A stretch of DNA of 64,000 bases, taken from contig CAJTZN010000010.1 in NCBI GenBank assembly GCA_910584065.1, forward strand, positions 20,876 to 84,875, in the 5' to 3' direction. The DNA is from an uncultured Eubacterium sp. (GTDB lineage: Bacteria; Bacillota; Clostridia; Lachnospirales; Lachnospiraceae). Each line of letters starts with the position of its first letter. The first letter of the stretch is position 1. A program made the position numbers and the translations under genes. The notes beneath the pieces were generated by a model. It had not been told where the DNA came from and did not search any database. It saw only the letters and a list, made by a program, of their open reading frames with translations. Positions 44,234 to 53,920 of the stretch are shown here, piece after piece.

Positions 44234-47200
44234 TTATCTTCCAAAGCCCCTCGCCCGCAGGAGTTTTTTATAAGCTTTCCGTTTGTTTTTGGGCAGGTCC
44301 ACAACCGCCTTTTTGTATATGCCCTCAAAGGCTCTGCTGCCAACCCTTTTACTAGAAAGTTTCTTCGTCTTCACCTTGATCTTAGCCAGCCTGGTACATT
44401 TGTAAAATGCCTTCGCCCCGATTGACACTATGTTTTTCCCGATTGTGACCCGTTTAAGCTTTTTACAATTCTTAAAAGCATTGGGGGCGATCGCCGTCAC
44501 TTTATAACGGACGCCGTTCACTACCACCGTGTCTGCAATGGTCACTGCCGCAACACTCTGTTTTTGCGGTTTCATGTACGTGACTTCCCTGCCTTGCTTT
44601 CCAGCTTTGCTAATTTTGTAACATGCTTTATCACTATAGATCCTGGTACCCTTTGCCAGAAAGTCCGATGAATGCGCCGGGGATTCCGTCGGTGCAGCTG
44701 TCGTTACGGGAACCGGTGTGCCAGAAAGAACCGGCGTGTCTGTCGGTTTCACCGTAGGCACGGATGCCGGCTTCTCAGTCGGTACGGACGTTGGTGCGGC
44801 TGTCGGCTCAGGTGTCGGCTTCTCAGTCGGTTCGGACGTCGGTTCGGCTGTCGGCACAGATGTCGGCTTCACTGTCGGCACAGGCGTCGGCTTCACTGTC
44901 GGCACGGGCGTCGGCGCGGCTGTCGGCACGGGTGTTGGTTTCTCAGTCGGCTTCGCTGTCGGCTCAGGTGACGCTATTTCTCCGACAGTTAAAGTAACAT
45001 CGGAACATGTCGCTGTAACAGTATTGCCTTTCTGGTCAGTCAGCGTCATTTCACAATCTGCTCTAAATTCTCCTGTCAAACCACCCAGTTCTGCTTTGAC
45101 ATTATTCATGTTCAGGTTGATCTGCTGTGCCCCCACTGTGAGGTCTGTCGTTGTTTCATACTCAGCGATCACGTTTCCCCTCTCGCCTTTTACCTTGAAG
45201 TTAACTCTCGCCTTATCCGCAGCCTCTTTTGCCCATACGACACATGCTTCTGCCGTACCGCTCAGCACGCCGTCCTTATCCAGGGATATGTCACATGACA
45301 TATTACGGATGCTCAATGGGTTTTCATCGTCTGAAGCATAGAATGAAATGCTGACCTGCCTGTCAGGCGGCAGTTCAACAGCTTTTCCGTCTACCATCAC
45401 ATCAGCTGCGTCCTCAGAAACTTCCATCGTCATTCCCTCATTTTTGTTCATTACAATGGTAACATCGCTTCCCGTCAGGGAAATCTCCTTCTTTATGCCG
45501 TTTTTATCCACGATCGTGAGATCCGTCTCCGTTTCGGAATGTTCAGAAGACACCTCGATCTTATCTCCATCCTCTCCTTTGAAACCATGCACAGTCAGCT
45601 GGGCATCCTTGTCAGATGTCGCCGCTTCTGCAAATAAATTATTCGTAGCTGCATAGTACTTCAGTTCACCCTCTACATTCTCCGCCTGTACTTTGTAATC
45701 GTTCAGCGGCAGTACGAAACTTCGGATGCCGCCAAAATCGTCCTCGCCTTCCTCCCCCGCAGCCACAAGACGCTGCTCATACGCTCCTTTGATTTCCGCG
45801 TGGTCTCTTCCGCCGCCATTCACAATGGATACGTCTTTCTGATTCACTGCCAGGTGTACCCTATTGCTGTCAGTGGTCTTCCACGTAAGATTCTGTCCCG
45901 TGAAGTCCGCGTCCTTCAGCACTTCACACACAGTGGAATATCTCACAAAGGATGCCGTATCATACCCATTATATTCGATACCCGAAAAGTCTTTTTTAAT
46001 CTTCATCTTCTGCAATGTCCCTGGATGACTGCAGTCATATACATCCAAAATATAGTTGCCTTCCAAATCCATATTGACTGCTGCCGGAATCAGCGCATGA
46101 CCGGAATAGTCCGAATATACACAAATGATAACGGGATCCGCATAAGCATCAACGCTCAGTCCGCCGGAACGTTCAAATTCCTCCACCTGCCCCATAAGGG
46201 AACGGTATTTGCCAAAATTTTGATACAGTTCCTGGCCGATCTTGTCAGCATGCTGGGACACCTGGTAAATCTCTATCATCTTTGTCAGCTTGGCTTTACA
46301 ATTACCAGGGGCAGACAGTCCATACACGTTCTCCGCAGACTCATTAAAGTCGCTGGCCTTGTAGAGTTTTCCTTCGTAAAGTTCCATTGTGGAGGATGCC
46401 ATTCCAAAGCAGCTGCCCCTCCAGACCCTATCCAGCTCCTGATAGTACATGCCGAGGTTAATACTCTGAAGGGCTGTCGCATACCGCTGGAACGGGATAA
46501 TGTAATCATTATCATAGCCAAAAGCTTCCTGTGAATCTACAAAGGAATACGCATCCTTATCCGCTTTATAAAACTTATCCAGCGCCAGCAAGGGAATGTC
46601 ATTCCAATCGCTTCCGGCACTGCCCCAAGTTTCATTTCCCGCCCTGTAACAAAGCTTCAAATCCTTATTCCATTCCGTAAAGGAATCTTCTGCCCATGTA
46701 TCCGGATAATCGCCATAGAAGTATACTTTCTGCAGCGTACCGCACTCTGCAAAACTTCCCGCCGGGATGTTTCGTATTCCCTTTGGAATATTGATCGACC
46801 GCAGCGATCCACATCCCTTGAAGCAATTTTCCCCGATACTGGTAACAGACTCCGGCACGATCATTGTGTCCAGATCACTGCAGGACTCGAATGCCGCTGC
46901 CCCGATGGACTTTAGTTTCTCGCCCAGCAAAAGCCCTTTCATGGCACTGCAGCCTTTAAATGCACCTTCGCCCAAAAATTCAGCGTTACGCGCATCCAGA
47001 TCGTCGACAATGGACGTGTCCCCCTGAAAAGCCTCCTTTTCAATTTGTTTTACGCAGAACACATCCACGCTCACCAAGCCCGTACAGTTAGCAAAGGCTC
47101 CCTCTCCAATCCTTGTCAGGTGATCCCCTGCCAGAATACTGTGCAGCCTGGATGCACCCCGGAAGGCATTATTCCCTATCTCGATCTCATCCGCACCATC

Positions 47201-50200
47201 TGTCTTAACTACGCGGATATCCTTCATATGGCTCTCAGATGCATCGTCTTCGTCCGTCCAGGTGGGCAGATCGTCTTCCGCAAAATCAGGAATCTTCCCT
47301 TTGCCGGAAAAGGTCAGTTCCCCCACATCATCCCGGTAGTTCCAATGCAGCCCGCCATAATCCCCCTCGGAGACATCTGTTTTGGTGGGATCCCAATCTT
47401 TGTCATTGAAATCACAATTCCTATACTCCCATTCGTATTTGAGATCTGTATTACCGCTAAAAGTATCCTCTTTGGTCTTTTCCGTCCAGCCCTTCCCCCA
47501 GCCGGAAGTTCCCTGCCGGGCATATACATTAATTACTGCCCTATCCCTATCCTTAACAATGGAATCATTATACTGCACATAAGTTACATGACAAATTGTA
47601 TTTCCTTCTGACGAGGTGTATTCAGTCTTGGTATTCTCTTCCTTCACGGAACATTCCGGTCCATCCCCCAAAAAGAAAAGTTTGCCTATCTTCTTATTCA
47701 AATATACTGCTTCTTTTTCCAAGGACCTGACAGAAGCCGGGAAACGGATTTCCTCCAGATGGGCGCAGTACGTGAAGGATTTGCTGCCAATCACTTCTAT
47801 GCCATCGGGAACAGAGAACTTCTCATCCGGAAGGCCTGCAGCATAATAAATTAACTTTTTCCTGCTTTTGCTGTATATTATGTTATCCTCTGCCATCATG
47901 TACGGATTCCTGACAGAAACAGTGATTTCCGTAATACTAGGGCAGTTCTCAAAGACATCCCCGGAGATCTCCTGAATGACTGTGCCAAATGTCGCCCGTT
48001 TTAATGCCGTACACCCACTGAGCGCACCCTTTCCAACTTTGGTTATGCTATTCGGAAAATCAATCGTCTCCAATCCGGTGCAGCCGGAAAATACATTGTT
48101 CCCCAGCGTCTTCATCTTATCCGGCAGGGCAATCTCCTTTATTGACTTACATCCATTAAACGCAGAGCTGCCAATATCAAGAAGCTCACCTCCCAACAGA
48201 ACATTCTGCAATTTTGTACAGCCGCTAAACGCGGACGCACCAATCGCTGTCATATGGCCGCCTTCCGCATTCATCGTCACTAATGCCGTATCTCCACTAA
48301 AAGCGCTGTTTTCGATGGTCACGAGCGATCCGGGCAGATCCACCTGCTCCAATGCGGCAGCTCCTGCAAATGCACGGTACTTAATAACCTTCAATCCTTC
48401 TGAAAACTTTATATCCTTAAGGCTGTTCGTATAGGCAAAGGCATTATCGCTAATTTCCTCAAGGCTTTTTGGCAGTTTCACGCTCTCCAACGCTGACTGA
48501 TAAAAAGCATATGTGCCCATCAACTCCAGCCCTTCCGAAAGTTCTGCGCCCTGCAGCTTGTTCGTATTGGCAAAAGCATAGCTGCCCATTGTCCGAAGGC
48601 TTTCCGGTGTCTTTATGCTCTCCAGCGCTGAATTATAAAAAGCAGATGTGCCCATCGACTCCAGCCCCTCCGAAAGTTCTGCGCCCTGCAGCTTGTTCGT
48701 ATAGGCAAAGGCACTATTTCCTATTGTCCGAAGGCTTTCCGGTGTCTTTATGCTCTCCAGCGCTGATTTATAAAAAGCGTATTCGCCAATCGTCTCCAGC
48801 CCTTCCGATAGTTCTGCGCTCCGCAGCTTGCTCTGTCCCTGGTACTCGCTGGCAAAGGCATATCTGCCCATTGTCTGAATACTGCCGGGAATCGTCACGC
48901 TCTCCAGCGCTGAATTATAAAAGGCGTATTCGCCAATCGTCTCCAGCCCTTCTGAAAGTTCTACGCTCTGCAGCCTGCTCGTCTGCTGCTCCTTACTGGC
49001 AAAAGCATGACTGCCCATTGTCTGAATACTGCTAGGAATCGTCACTTTCTGTGCTGAATTATAAAAAGCGCGTTCTCCAATCGTCTCCAGCCCTTCCGAA
49101 AGTTTTACTTCCTGAAGCTGTTTCATCTCAGCAAAGGCATTTTTCCCTATTGTCCGAAGGCTTTTCGGTGTCTGCACGTTTTCAATCAATGACTGGTAAA
49201 AAGCGTATTCGCCAATCGTCTCCGACCCTTCCGAAAATTTAACTTTCGTAATTTTTGTCTCCCGGAAAGCGCTTTCCTGAATCTCCCTGACCCGGCTAGA
49301 TACAGTAGGTTCGTCTTGCCCTTTACAGGGATAACTAATCACCGTATAGGTCTCCCCTTCTTTTTTCTCTACCAGCATGCCATTGTCCACCGCATACCGC
49401 GGATTGTCGGAATCAACCGCAAACTCCTCTAGGCTTCCTCCCACCCAGGGATTAATCCCAATCTCATCGACCGATGCCGGTACGGTAAACTTCGTCATTC
49501 CCGTGCCGTTGAATGCTGACTTGCCAATAGACTTCAAGACATTCCCCAAATCTATTTGCGTCAGTTTGGCACACCCGGAAAAAGCCTCTTCACCAATAGC
49601 CTTCGCAGCACTGCCCTCACCGCCATTTGCGTCATCGGCAATTGTGACCTCTGCTAAATTGGCACAGTTGAAAAAGGCCTTTTTGCCGATCCCGGTCACC
49701 CAGTACGGCACTGTTATGTTCTCCAAACCCAGACATCCCTCAAAAGCAGATTCGCTAATCACTGGCACATTTTTCGGCCAAGAAACATCTGGCAGTTTCG
49801 TGCCCTTCAAAATCCTTGGGCCGACAGACTTGACGGACTCAGGAAATTCAATATCCGTCAAGCCGGAGGAGGCAAAAGCACTTTCGCCGATGGTTGTGAC
49901 GCCTTCACCGATTGTCACCGATGTCAGTTTCTTGCAGCCGTAAAATGCCCTTGCACCGATCATTTTAACCTTTTGGGAAGGAATTACCGCCGCCCCGGGC
50001 TCGGAAGCTGCCCCAAACTTGTTCAAATTATTACAATTTAAAAACGCTGAATCCCCAATCTCCGTCACATTGCCCAGCTCTATCGTTCCCGTCAATGACG
50101 TGCAGCCGGAAAACGCTGAATTGCCAATCGTTTCTACTTTGGGTATATTCACCGAAGTTAAGCTTCTACAGTTTAAAAACGCTGAATTGCCAATCGCTGT

Positions 50201-50743
50201 CACATTGCCCAGTTCTATTGATCCCGCCAATGACGTGCAGCCAGAAAACGCTGAATTGCCAATCGTTTCTACTTTGGGCATTGACACCGTCTGCAATTTG
50301 CTGTGGCCGGAAAACGCCCCTGCACTAATCTTCGTCGCCCCTTCTATCGTCACTGATTTCAGGCATTCGAAGCCAAAAAATGCATACTGGGAAATATTTG
50401 TAATCCCACTCTTTACAACAAGATGTTGAGCATCAAGTGCATGGACGTTCCAAGTTGCATCCGTCCTATTATATCCATACCCGTTGCTAGGATCATAATA
50501 ATAACTGCTATGCTCCCGCATTGTCACTGGTCCCCCTCCCCTAGGCGTTAAGGTGAGAGTATCGGTAGCATCGGTATATTCCCACTGGATTTCCCCATCG
50601 ATTCCACTCGCTACACCATCCGCCGCCTGCACCGTCCGGCTGATGCCTGCGGCATCCCATACCGCTGCAAGGCCTTCCACGGGCAACAGCTGCAGCAACA
50701 GCGCTGCCGTCAAAATGATTGCTATTTTCCTGCCTCTTTTCAT
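44234..50743 (-). CDS. giant BspA-like LRR surface protein with papain-like domain
   Basis: The 2169 residues start with a signal peptide (MKRGRKIAIILTAALLLQLL). Residues of about 90 to 1020, and again about 1160 to 1370, are LRR_5 (BspA-type) repeats of the form TIGNSAFSGCTSLTG. A central region has a cysteine in GSCFGMASS (C1445) and a histidine in YSGHALIP (H1549) followed by VYDCSHPG (D1570), the order of a papain-like peptidase. Next come beta-rich domains (about 1600-1915), a Pro/Thr linker (about 1920-2024) and a last LRR_5 block to the end. There is no LPXTG sorting signal. BspA-like proteins bind host proteins or other microbes. The start has AAGGAGG. Confidence 0.88.
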   Translation of the reverse strand: MKRGRKIAIILTAALLLQLLPVEGLAAVWDAAGISRTVQAADGVASGIDGEIQWEYTDATDTLTLTPRGGGPVTMREHSSYYYDPSNGYGYNRTDATWNVHALDAQHLVVKSGITNISQYAFFGFECLKSVTIEGATKISAGAFSGHSKLQTVSMPKVETIGNSAFSGCTSLAGSIELGNVTAIGNSAFLNCRSLTSVNIPKVETIGNSAFSGCTSLTGTIELGNVTEIGDSAFLNCNNLNKFGAASEPGAAVIPSQKVKMIGARAFYGCKKLTSVTIGEGVTTIGESAFASSGLTDIEFPESVKSVGPRILKGTKLPDVSWPKNVPVISESAFEGCLGLENITVPYWVTGIGKKAFFNCANLAEVTIADDANGGEGSAAKAIGEEAFSGCAKLTQIDLGNVLKSIGKSAFNGTGMTKFTVPASVDEIGINPWVGGSLEEFAVDSDNPRYAVDNGMLVEKKEGETYTVISYPCKGQDEPTVSSRVREIQESAFRETKITKVKFSEGSETIGEYAFYQSLIENVQTPKSLRTIGKNAFAEMKQLQEVKLSEGLETIGERAFYNSAQKVTIPSSIQTMGSHAFASKEQQTSRLQSVELSEGLETIGEYAFYNSALESVTIPGSIQTMGRYAFASEYQGQSKLRSAELSEGLETIGEYAFYKSALESIKTPESLRTIGNSAFAYTNKLQGAELSEGLESMGTSAFYNSALESIKTPESLRTMGSYAFANTNKLQGAELSEGLELMGTYAFYQSALESVKLPKSLEEISDNAFAYTNSLKDIKFSEGLKVIKYRAFAGAAALEQVDLPGSLVTIENSAFSGDTALVTMNAEGGHMTAIGASAFSGCTKLQNVLLGGELLDIGSSAFNGCKSIKEIALPDKMKTLGNNVFSGCTGLETIDFPNSITKVGKGALSGCTALKRATFGTVIQEISGDVFENCPSITEITVSVRNPYMMAEDNIIYSKSRKKLIYYAAGLPDEKFSVPDGIEVIGSKSFTYCAHLEEIRFPASVRSLEKEAVYLNKKIGKLFFLGDGPECSVKEENTKTEYTSSEGNTICHVTYVQYNDSIVKDRDRAVINVYARQGTSGWGKGWTEKTKEDTFSGNTDLKYEWEYRNCDFNDKDWDPTKTDVSEGDYGGLHWNYRDDVGELTFSGKGKIPDFAEDDLPTWTDEDDASESHMKDIRVVKTDGADEIEIGNNAFRGASRLHSILAGDHLTRIGEGAFANCTGLVSVDVFCVKQIEKEAFQGDTSIVDDLDARNAEFLGEGAFKGCSAMKGLLLGEKLKSIGAAAFESCSDLDTMIVPESVTSIGENCFKGCGSLRSINIPKGIRNIPAGSFAECGTLQKVYFYGDYPDTWAEDSFTEWNKDLKLCYRAGNETWGSAGSDWNDIPLLALDKFYKADKDAYSFVDSQEAFGYDNDYIIPFQRYATALQSINLGMYYQELDRVWRGSCFGMASSTMELYEGKLYKASDFNESAENVYGLSAPGNCKAKLTKMIEIYQVSQHADKIGQELYQNFGKYRSLMGQVEEFERSGGLSVDAYADPVIICVYSDYSGHALIPAAVNMDLEGNYILDVYDCSHPGTLQKMKIKKDFSGIEYNGYDTASFVRYSTVCEVLKDADFTGQNLTWKTTDSNRVHLAVNQKDVSIVNGGGRDHAEIKGAYEQRLVAAGEEGEDDFGGIRSFVLPLNDYKVQAENVEGELKYYAATNNLFAEAATSDKDAQLTVHGFKGEDGDKIEVSSEHSETETDLTIVDKNGIKKEISLTGSDVTIVMNKNEGMTMEVSEDAADVMVDGKAVELPPDRQVSISFYASDDENPLSIRNMSCDISLDKDGVLSGTAEACVVWAKEAADKARVNFKVKGERGNVIAEYETTTDLTVGAQQINLNMNNVKAELGGLTGEFRADCEMTLTDQKGNTVTATCSDVTLTVGEIASPEPTAKPTEKPTPVPTAAPTPVPTVKPTPVPTVKPTSVPTAEPTSEPTEKPTPEPTAAPTSVPTEKPASVPTVKPTDTPVLSGTPVPVTTAAPTESPAHSSDFLAKGTRIYSDKACYKISKAGKQGREVTYMKPQKQSVAAVTIADTVVVNGVRYKVTAIAPNAFKNCKKLKRVTIGKNIVSIGAKAFYKCTRLAKIKVKTKKLSSKRVGSRAFEGIYKKAVVDLPKNKRKAYKKLLRARGFGR
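48480..49260. repeat. near-identical 135-bp repeats inside the LRR gene
   Basis: Blocks of 135 bp (45 codons, two LRR units) recur with high DNA identity, for example GCGCCCTGCAGCTTGTTCGT at 48546 and 48681 with a variant at 48816 and again about 147 bases later. They encode copies of ELSEGLETIGEYAFYNSALE. Such identity implies recent duplication and makes copy number unstable. Confidence 0.8.
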
Positions 50744-50775
50744 AAATCAAGCCTCCTTGCTTGTATAATAATGTT

Positions 50776-50793
50776 GTAGCCAATCAAGGCTAC
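50776..50793. promoter_or_regulatory. palindrome upstream of giant LRR gene
   Basis: GTAGCC (50776-50781) and GGCTAC (50788-50793) are perfect complements around AATCAA. The site is about 33 bases ahead of the LRR gene start and overlaps where the promoter should be. It could be a repressor or activator site. No convincing -35/-10 pair was found. The gap 50794-50952 shows nothing else. Confidence 0.35.
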
Positions 50794-50952
50794 TTGGTTA
50801 AAAAGTTTCTAAATCAGATAACAGAAGAGGGCATTCCTCCTTCATCAGATGTTATCACCTCCAATTCACACAAATTCTCCATGCCTCGTCTTTTGCGGTT
50901 TCAAAAAGATTTTTCGATTTATACCTAATATTATAATACCAATTCCAAATAA

Positions 50953-51144
50953 TTACAATGATGTTAAGGTTAAATTTCCCACAAAACACCGGACCCCCTG
51001 GCCGCTAAATTCCTCCACCCTTTCCACTCCCAGTACGAGCATACTGTTCGGAAGGTATGAGATCCGATACTTTCCTACCGGCGCCTTCTTGTCATATGTC
51101 TGCCGGCCATCTTCATTGATATCCTCATAAATGGAATAATACAT
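50953..51144 (-). CDS. small hypothetical protein after mnmA
   Basis: This frame encodes 63 residues and starts eight bases after the mnmA stop, with AAGGG very close to the ATG. The sequence (GKYRISYLPNSMLVLGVERV) has no membrane segment and no family that I recognise. It may be a real last gene of the mnmA transcript, or chance. Confidence 0.3.
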   Translation of the reverse strand: MYYSIYEDINEDGRQTYDKKAPVGKYRISYLPNSMLVLGVERVEEFSGQGVRCFVGNLTLTSL

Positions 51145-51152
51145 CCCTTCGG

Positions 51153-52226
51153 CTACAGAATCGTCCCGCCGCCCATCACATACTCGCCATCATAAAATAC
51201 AACCGCCTGCCCGGGCGTCACGGCCCGCTGCGGCCGGTCAAACACGACCTCCACCGTATCCCGCCCCACCATCCGTACCGTGCAGTCGTCGCCCCGGTGA
51301 TTGTAACGGATTTTCGCCACAGCCCGCACTTCCCCGTCAAACTCCGGCACCGACATAAAATTAAGACCGCTCGCGCGCAGTGTCGTGCGGAACACATCCT
51401 CTGATTCCCCGATGACGACTTCCCTCGTCTCCGGCCGGATTTCCGTGACAAAGACCGGATGCCCCATCGCCAGTCCCAGTCCTTTTCGCTGGCCGATCGT
51501 ATAGTGGGTAATGCCTTGATGGACGCCTAGTACATTTCCGTGTACATCGACAAAATTCCCTGTCTCGTCTGCCCGGCCCGTTTCGCGCTCGATAAAAGCC
51601 GCATAATCACCATCCGGCACGAAACAGATCTCCTGGCTGTCCGGCTTACACGCCACAGGAAGCCCAGTTTCCCTGGCGATCCTCCTCACATCATCCTTCT
51701 CATAGTCCCCGACCGGCATGTGCGTCCGGGCCAGCTGTTCCTGCGTCAGTCCATATAACGCATACGTCTGGTCTTTCGCCGCCGTCACCGATTTTCTGAG
51801 TGCGTATCTGCCATTCGCCAGCCGCTCGATCCGCGCGTAGTGCCCGGTCGCTATGCTGTCCGCCCCGATCTCCAGACTCCTCTTTAAAAGAGACTCCCAT
51901 TTTACAAAATGATTGCAGGCGATGCACGGATTCGGCGTCCGCCCTTTCCTGTATTCACTGACAAAATAATTGATCACATGTTTTTGGAATTCCTCACGGA
52001 AATTCATGACATAATAGCGGATGCCCAAATGATCCGCCACCCGTCTGGCATCTTCCACCGCCGACAGCCCGCAGCAGCCACCGTTTTCCTCCTGCACATG
52101 CAGGGCCTCTTCCTGCCAGATCTGCATGGTGACACCGATCACCTCATACCCCTGCTCTTTTAAAAGATAAGCCGCCACTGACGAATCCACTCCGCCGGAC
52201 ATCCCGACAACCACTTTACCAGACAT
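51153..52226 (-). CDS. mnmA: tRNA-specific 2-thiouridylase MnmA
   Basis: MnmA thiolates U34 of tRNAs for Lys, Glu and Gln. The protein of about 357 residues has the PP-loop GMSGGVDSSVAA that activates the uridine with ATP, the first catalytic cysteine in TPNPCIACN and the second in SQEICFVPDGDY, followed by the C-terminal beta-barrel domains. The ATG at 52226 follows AGGGG. A GTG two codons upstream is an alternative. The transcript starts after the gpmI terminator. Confidence 0.96.
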   Translation of the reverse strand: MSGKVVVGMSGGVDSSVAAYLLKEQGYEVIGVTMQIWQEEALHVQEENGGCCGLSAVEDARRVADHLGIRYYVMNFREEFQKHVINYFVSEYRKGRTPNPCIACNHFVKWESLLKRSLEIGADSIATGHYARIERLANGRYALRKSVTAAKDQTYALYGLTQEQLARTHMPVGDYEKDDVRRIARETGLPVACKPDSQEICFVPDGDYAAFIERETGRADETGNFVDVHGNVLGVHQGITHYTIGQRKGLGLAMGHPVFVTEIRPETREVVIGESEDVFRTTLRASGLNFMSVPEFDGEVRAVAKIRYNHRGDDCTVRMVGRDTVEVVFDRPQRAVTPGQAVVFYDGEYVMGGGTIL

Positions 52227-52283
52227 ACTCACCCCTCATTTCTGTATCATTCCTCCTAGTGTATTGACTAAGATAATCTGAAA

Positions 52284-52307
52284 ATGGGGTGACAAAAATC
52301 ACCCCAT
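52284..52307 (-). terminator. terminator of gpmI
   Basis: ATGGGGTGA (52284-52292) and TCACCCCAT (52299-52307) are perfect complements around a six-base loop; read on the minus strand the stem is followed by TTTT. It lies about 50 bases after the gpmI stop. Confidence 0.8.
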
Positions 52308-52359
52308 CAGAAACTTCAAAAATTCATATAGTAATAACATCATAAAGGCCGGCGCCGGA

Positions 52360-53904
52360 TCATTTCCGAACGAGAAGCGACTTTCCTGTCATCTCTTCCG
52401 GCTGCTCCATCCCCATCATCTCGATCAGGGTCGGCGCAATATCAGCGAGACATCCACCCTCACGAAGTGTGAAGTTTTCGTCATAATTGACGAGGATAAA
52501 CGGTACCGGATTGATCGTATGCGCCGTAAATGGCTGCTTTGTCTCATAGTCGATCAACTGCTCCGCATTTCCGTGATCGGCACAGATAAACATCTGCCCG
52601 TCTGCCTCTTTGATCGCCTCCACGACTTTTCCCACACATTCATCGACCGCTTCGATCGCCTTGATCGCTGCCTCCTCGACACCGGTATGACCGACCATAT
52701 CCGGATTCGCGAAATTGACGATGATCACATCATATTTGTCGGACTTGATCGCATCGACCAGACCCTCACACACTTTGTACGCACTCATCTCCGGCTGCAA
52801 GTCGTAGGTTGCCACTTTCGGAGAATTTACGAGCAGCCTGTCCTCGCCCTCATTCGGCTCCTCCACACCACCGTTGAAGAAAAAGGTAACGTGCGCGTAT
52901 TTTTCCGTCTCCGCCGTGCGCAGCTGTTTCAGTCCATTCTTCGCCAAAAATTCCCCAAACGTATTGGTGATCTCTACTTTGTGGAATGCCACCGTCTTAT
53001 TGGGAATCGTCACGTCATATTCCGTAAACGCGATAAAGGTAAGTGGAAAAAATCCCTTCGCTCTTTCAAATCCCTCAAATTTATCATCGCAGAATGCCCT
53101 TGTGATCTCCCTTGCGCGGTCCGGACGGAAATTATAGAAAATAACGGAGTCATTTTCTTTTACGGTAGCCACCGGCTTCCCGTCTTTCACGATCACCGTC
53201 GGAAGCACGAACTCATCTGTCTCATCTTTGTCATAGGACTGCTGTACCGCACAGATACCGCACTCCGCTGTCTCACCCTGTCCGAGCACCAGCGCCTCAT
53301 ACGCTTTCTGCACACGGTCCCAACGGTTATCACGGTCCATCACGTAATAGCGGCCCATCACGGTTGCCACCTGTCCGACACCGATTTCTTCCATTTTATC
53401 CATCGCCGCTTTTACAAAATCCTTACCCGATGACGGCGGCGTATCACGTCCGTCCAAAAAGGCGTGGAGATACACATTTTCAATGCCATTTCTCTTCGCA
53501 AGCTCCAAAAGCGCGTACATATGCGTGTTATGGCTGTGCACGCCGCCGTCGGACAACAGGCCGAACAAATGCAGATCAGAGCCATTTTTCTTGCAGTTCT
53601 CCACCGCTTGCAAAAGCGCCTCATTTTCAAAAAAGACGCCGTCCTCGATCTCTTTCGTGATCCTCGTCAGCTCCTGGTACACGATGCGGCCGGCACCCAT
53701 ATTCAGGTGTCCCACCTCGGAATTTCCCATCTGTCCGTCAGGAAGCCCCACCGCCATGCCGCTGGCGTTTCCCTTGACAAACGGGCACTCTGCCATCAGC
53801 CGGTCCATCACCGGCGTCTTCCCCTGCGCGACCGCATTTCCCTCTGTCTTCTCATTTAAACCGTAACCGTCTAATATCATCAATACTGTAGGTTTCTTAC
53901 CCAT
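52360..53904 (-). CDS. gpmI: 2,3-bisphosphoglycerate-independent phosphoglycerate mutase
   Basis: This Mn-dependent enzyme of the alkaline-phosphatase superfamily interconverts 3- and 2-phosphoglycerate. The 514 residues have D12 (ILDGYGLN), the phosphorylated S62 (GQMGNSEVGHLNMG), and the metal ligands in the NPDMVGHTG and CADHGNAEQ motifs. It follows the lytic transglycosylase gene by 16 bases and so may share its transcript. The other glycolytic genes are 45 kb away. Confidence 0.98.
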   Translation of the reverse strand: MGKKPTVLMILDGYGLNEKTEGNAVAQGKTPVMDRLMAECPFVKGNASGMAVGLPDGQMGNSEVGHLNMGAGRIVYQELTRITKEIEDGVFFENEALLQAVENCKKNGSDLHLFGLLSDGGVHSHNTHMYALLELAKRNGIENVYLHAFLDGRDTPPSSGKDFVKAAMDKMEEIGVGQVATVMGRYYVMDRDNRWDRVQKAYEALVLGQGETAECGICAVQQSYDKDETDEFVLPTVIVKDGKPVATVKENDSVIFYNFRPDRAREITRAFCDDKFEGFERAKGFFPLTFIAFTEYDVTIPNKTVAFHKVEITNTFGEFLAKNGLKQLRTAETEKYAHVTFFFNGGVEEPNEGEDRLLVNSPKVATYDLQPEMSAYKVCEGLVDAIKSDKYDVIIVNFANPDMVGHTGVEEAAIKAIEAVDECVGKVVEAIKEADGQMFICADHGNAEQLIDYETKQPFTAHTINPVPFILVNYDENFTLREGGCLADIAPTLIEMMGMEQPEEMTGKSLLVRK

Positions 53905-53920
53905 TTTCTAAAATCTCCTT

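Noticed and set aside
44672..45341. Repetitive plus-strand frames opposite the Pro/Thr linker
   Set aside because: They mirror the PT-repeat DNA of the LRR protein. The regularity comes from the linker, not from a second gene.
48469..49035. 188-codon repetitive plus-strand frame opposite the LRR repeats
   Set aside because: It is explained by the 135-bp repeats of the minus-strand gene.
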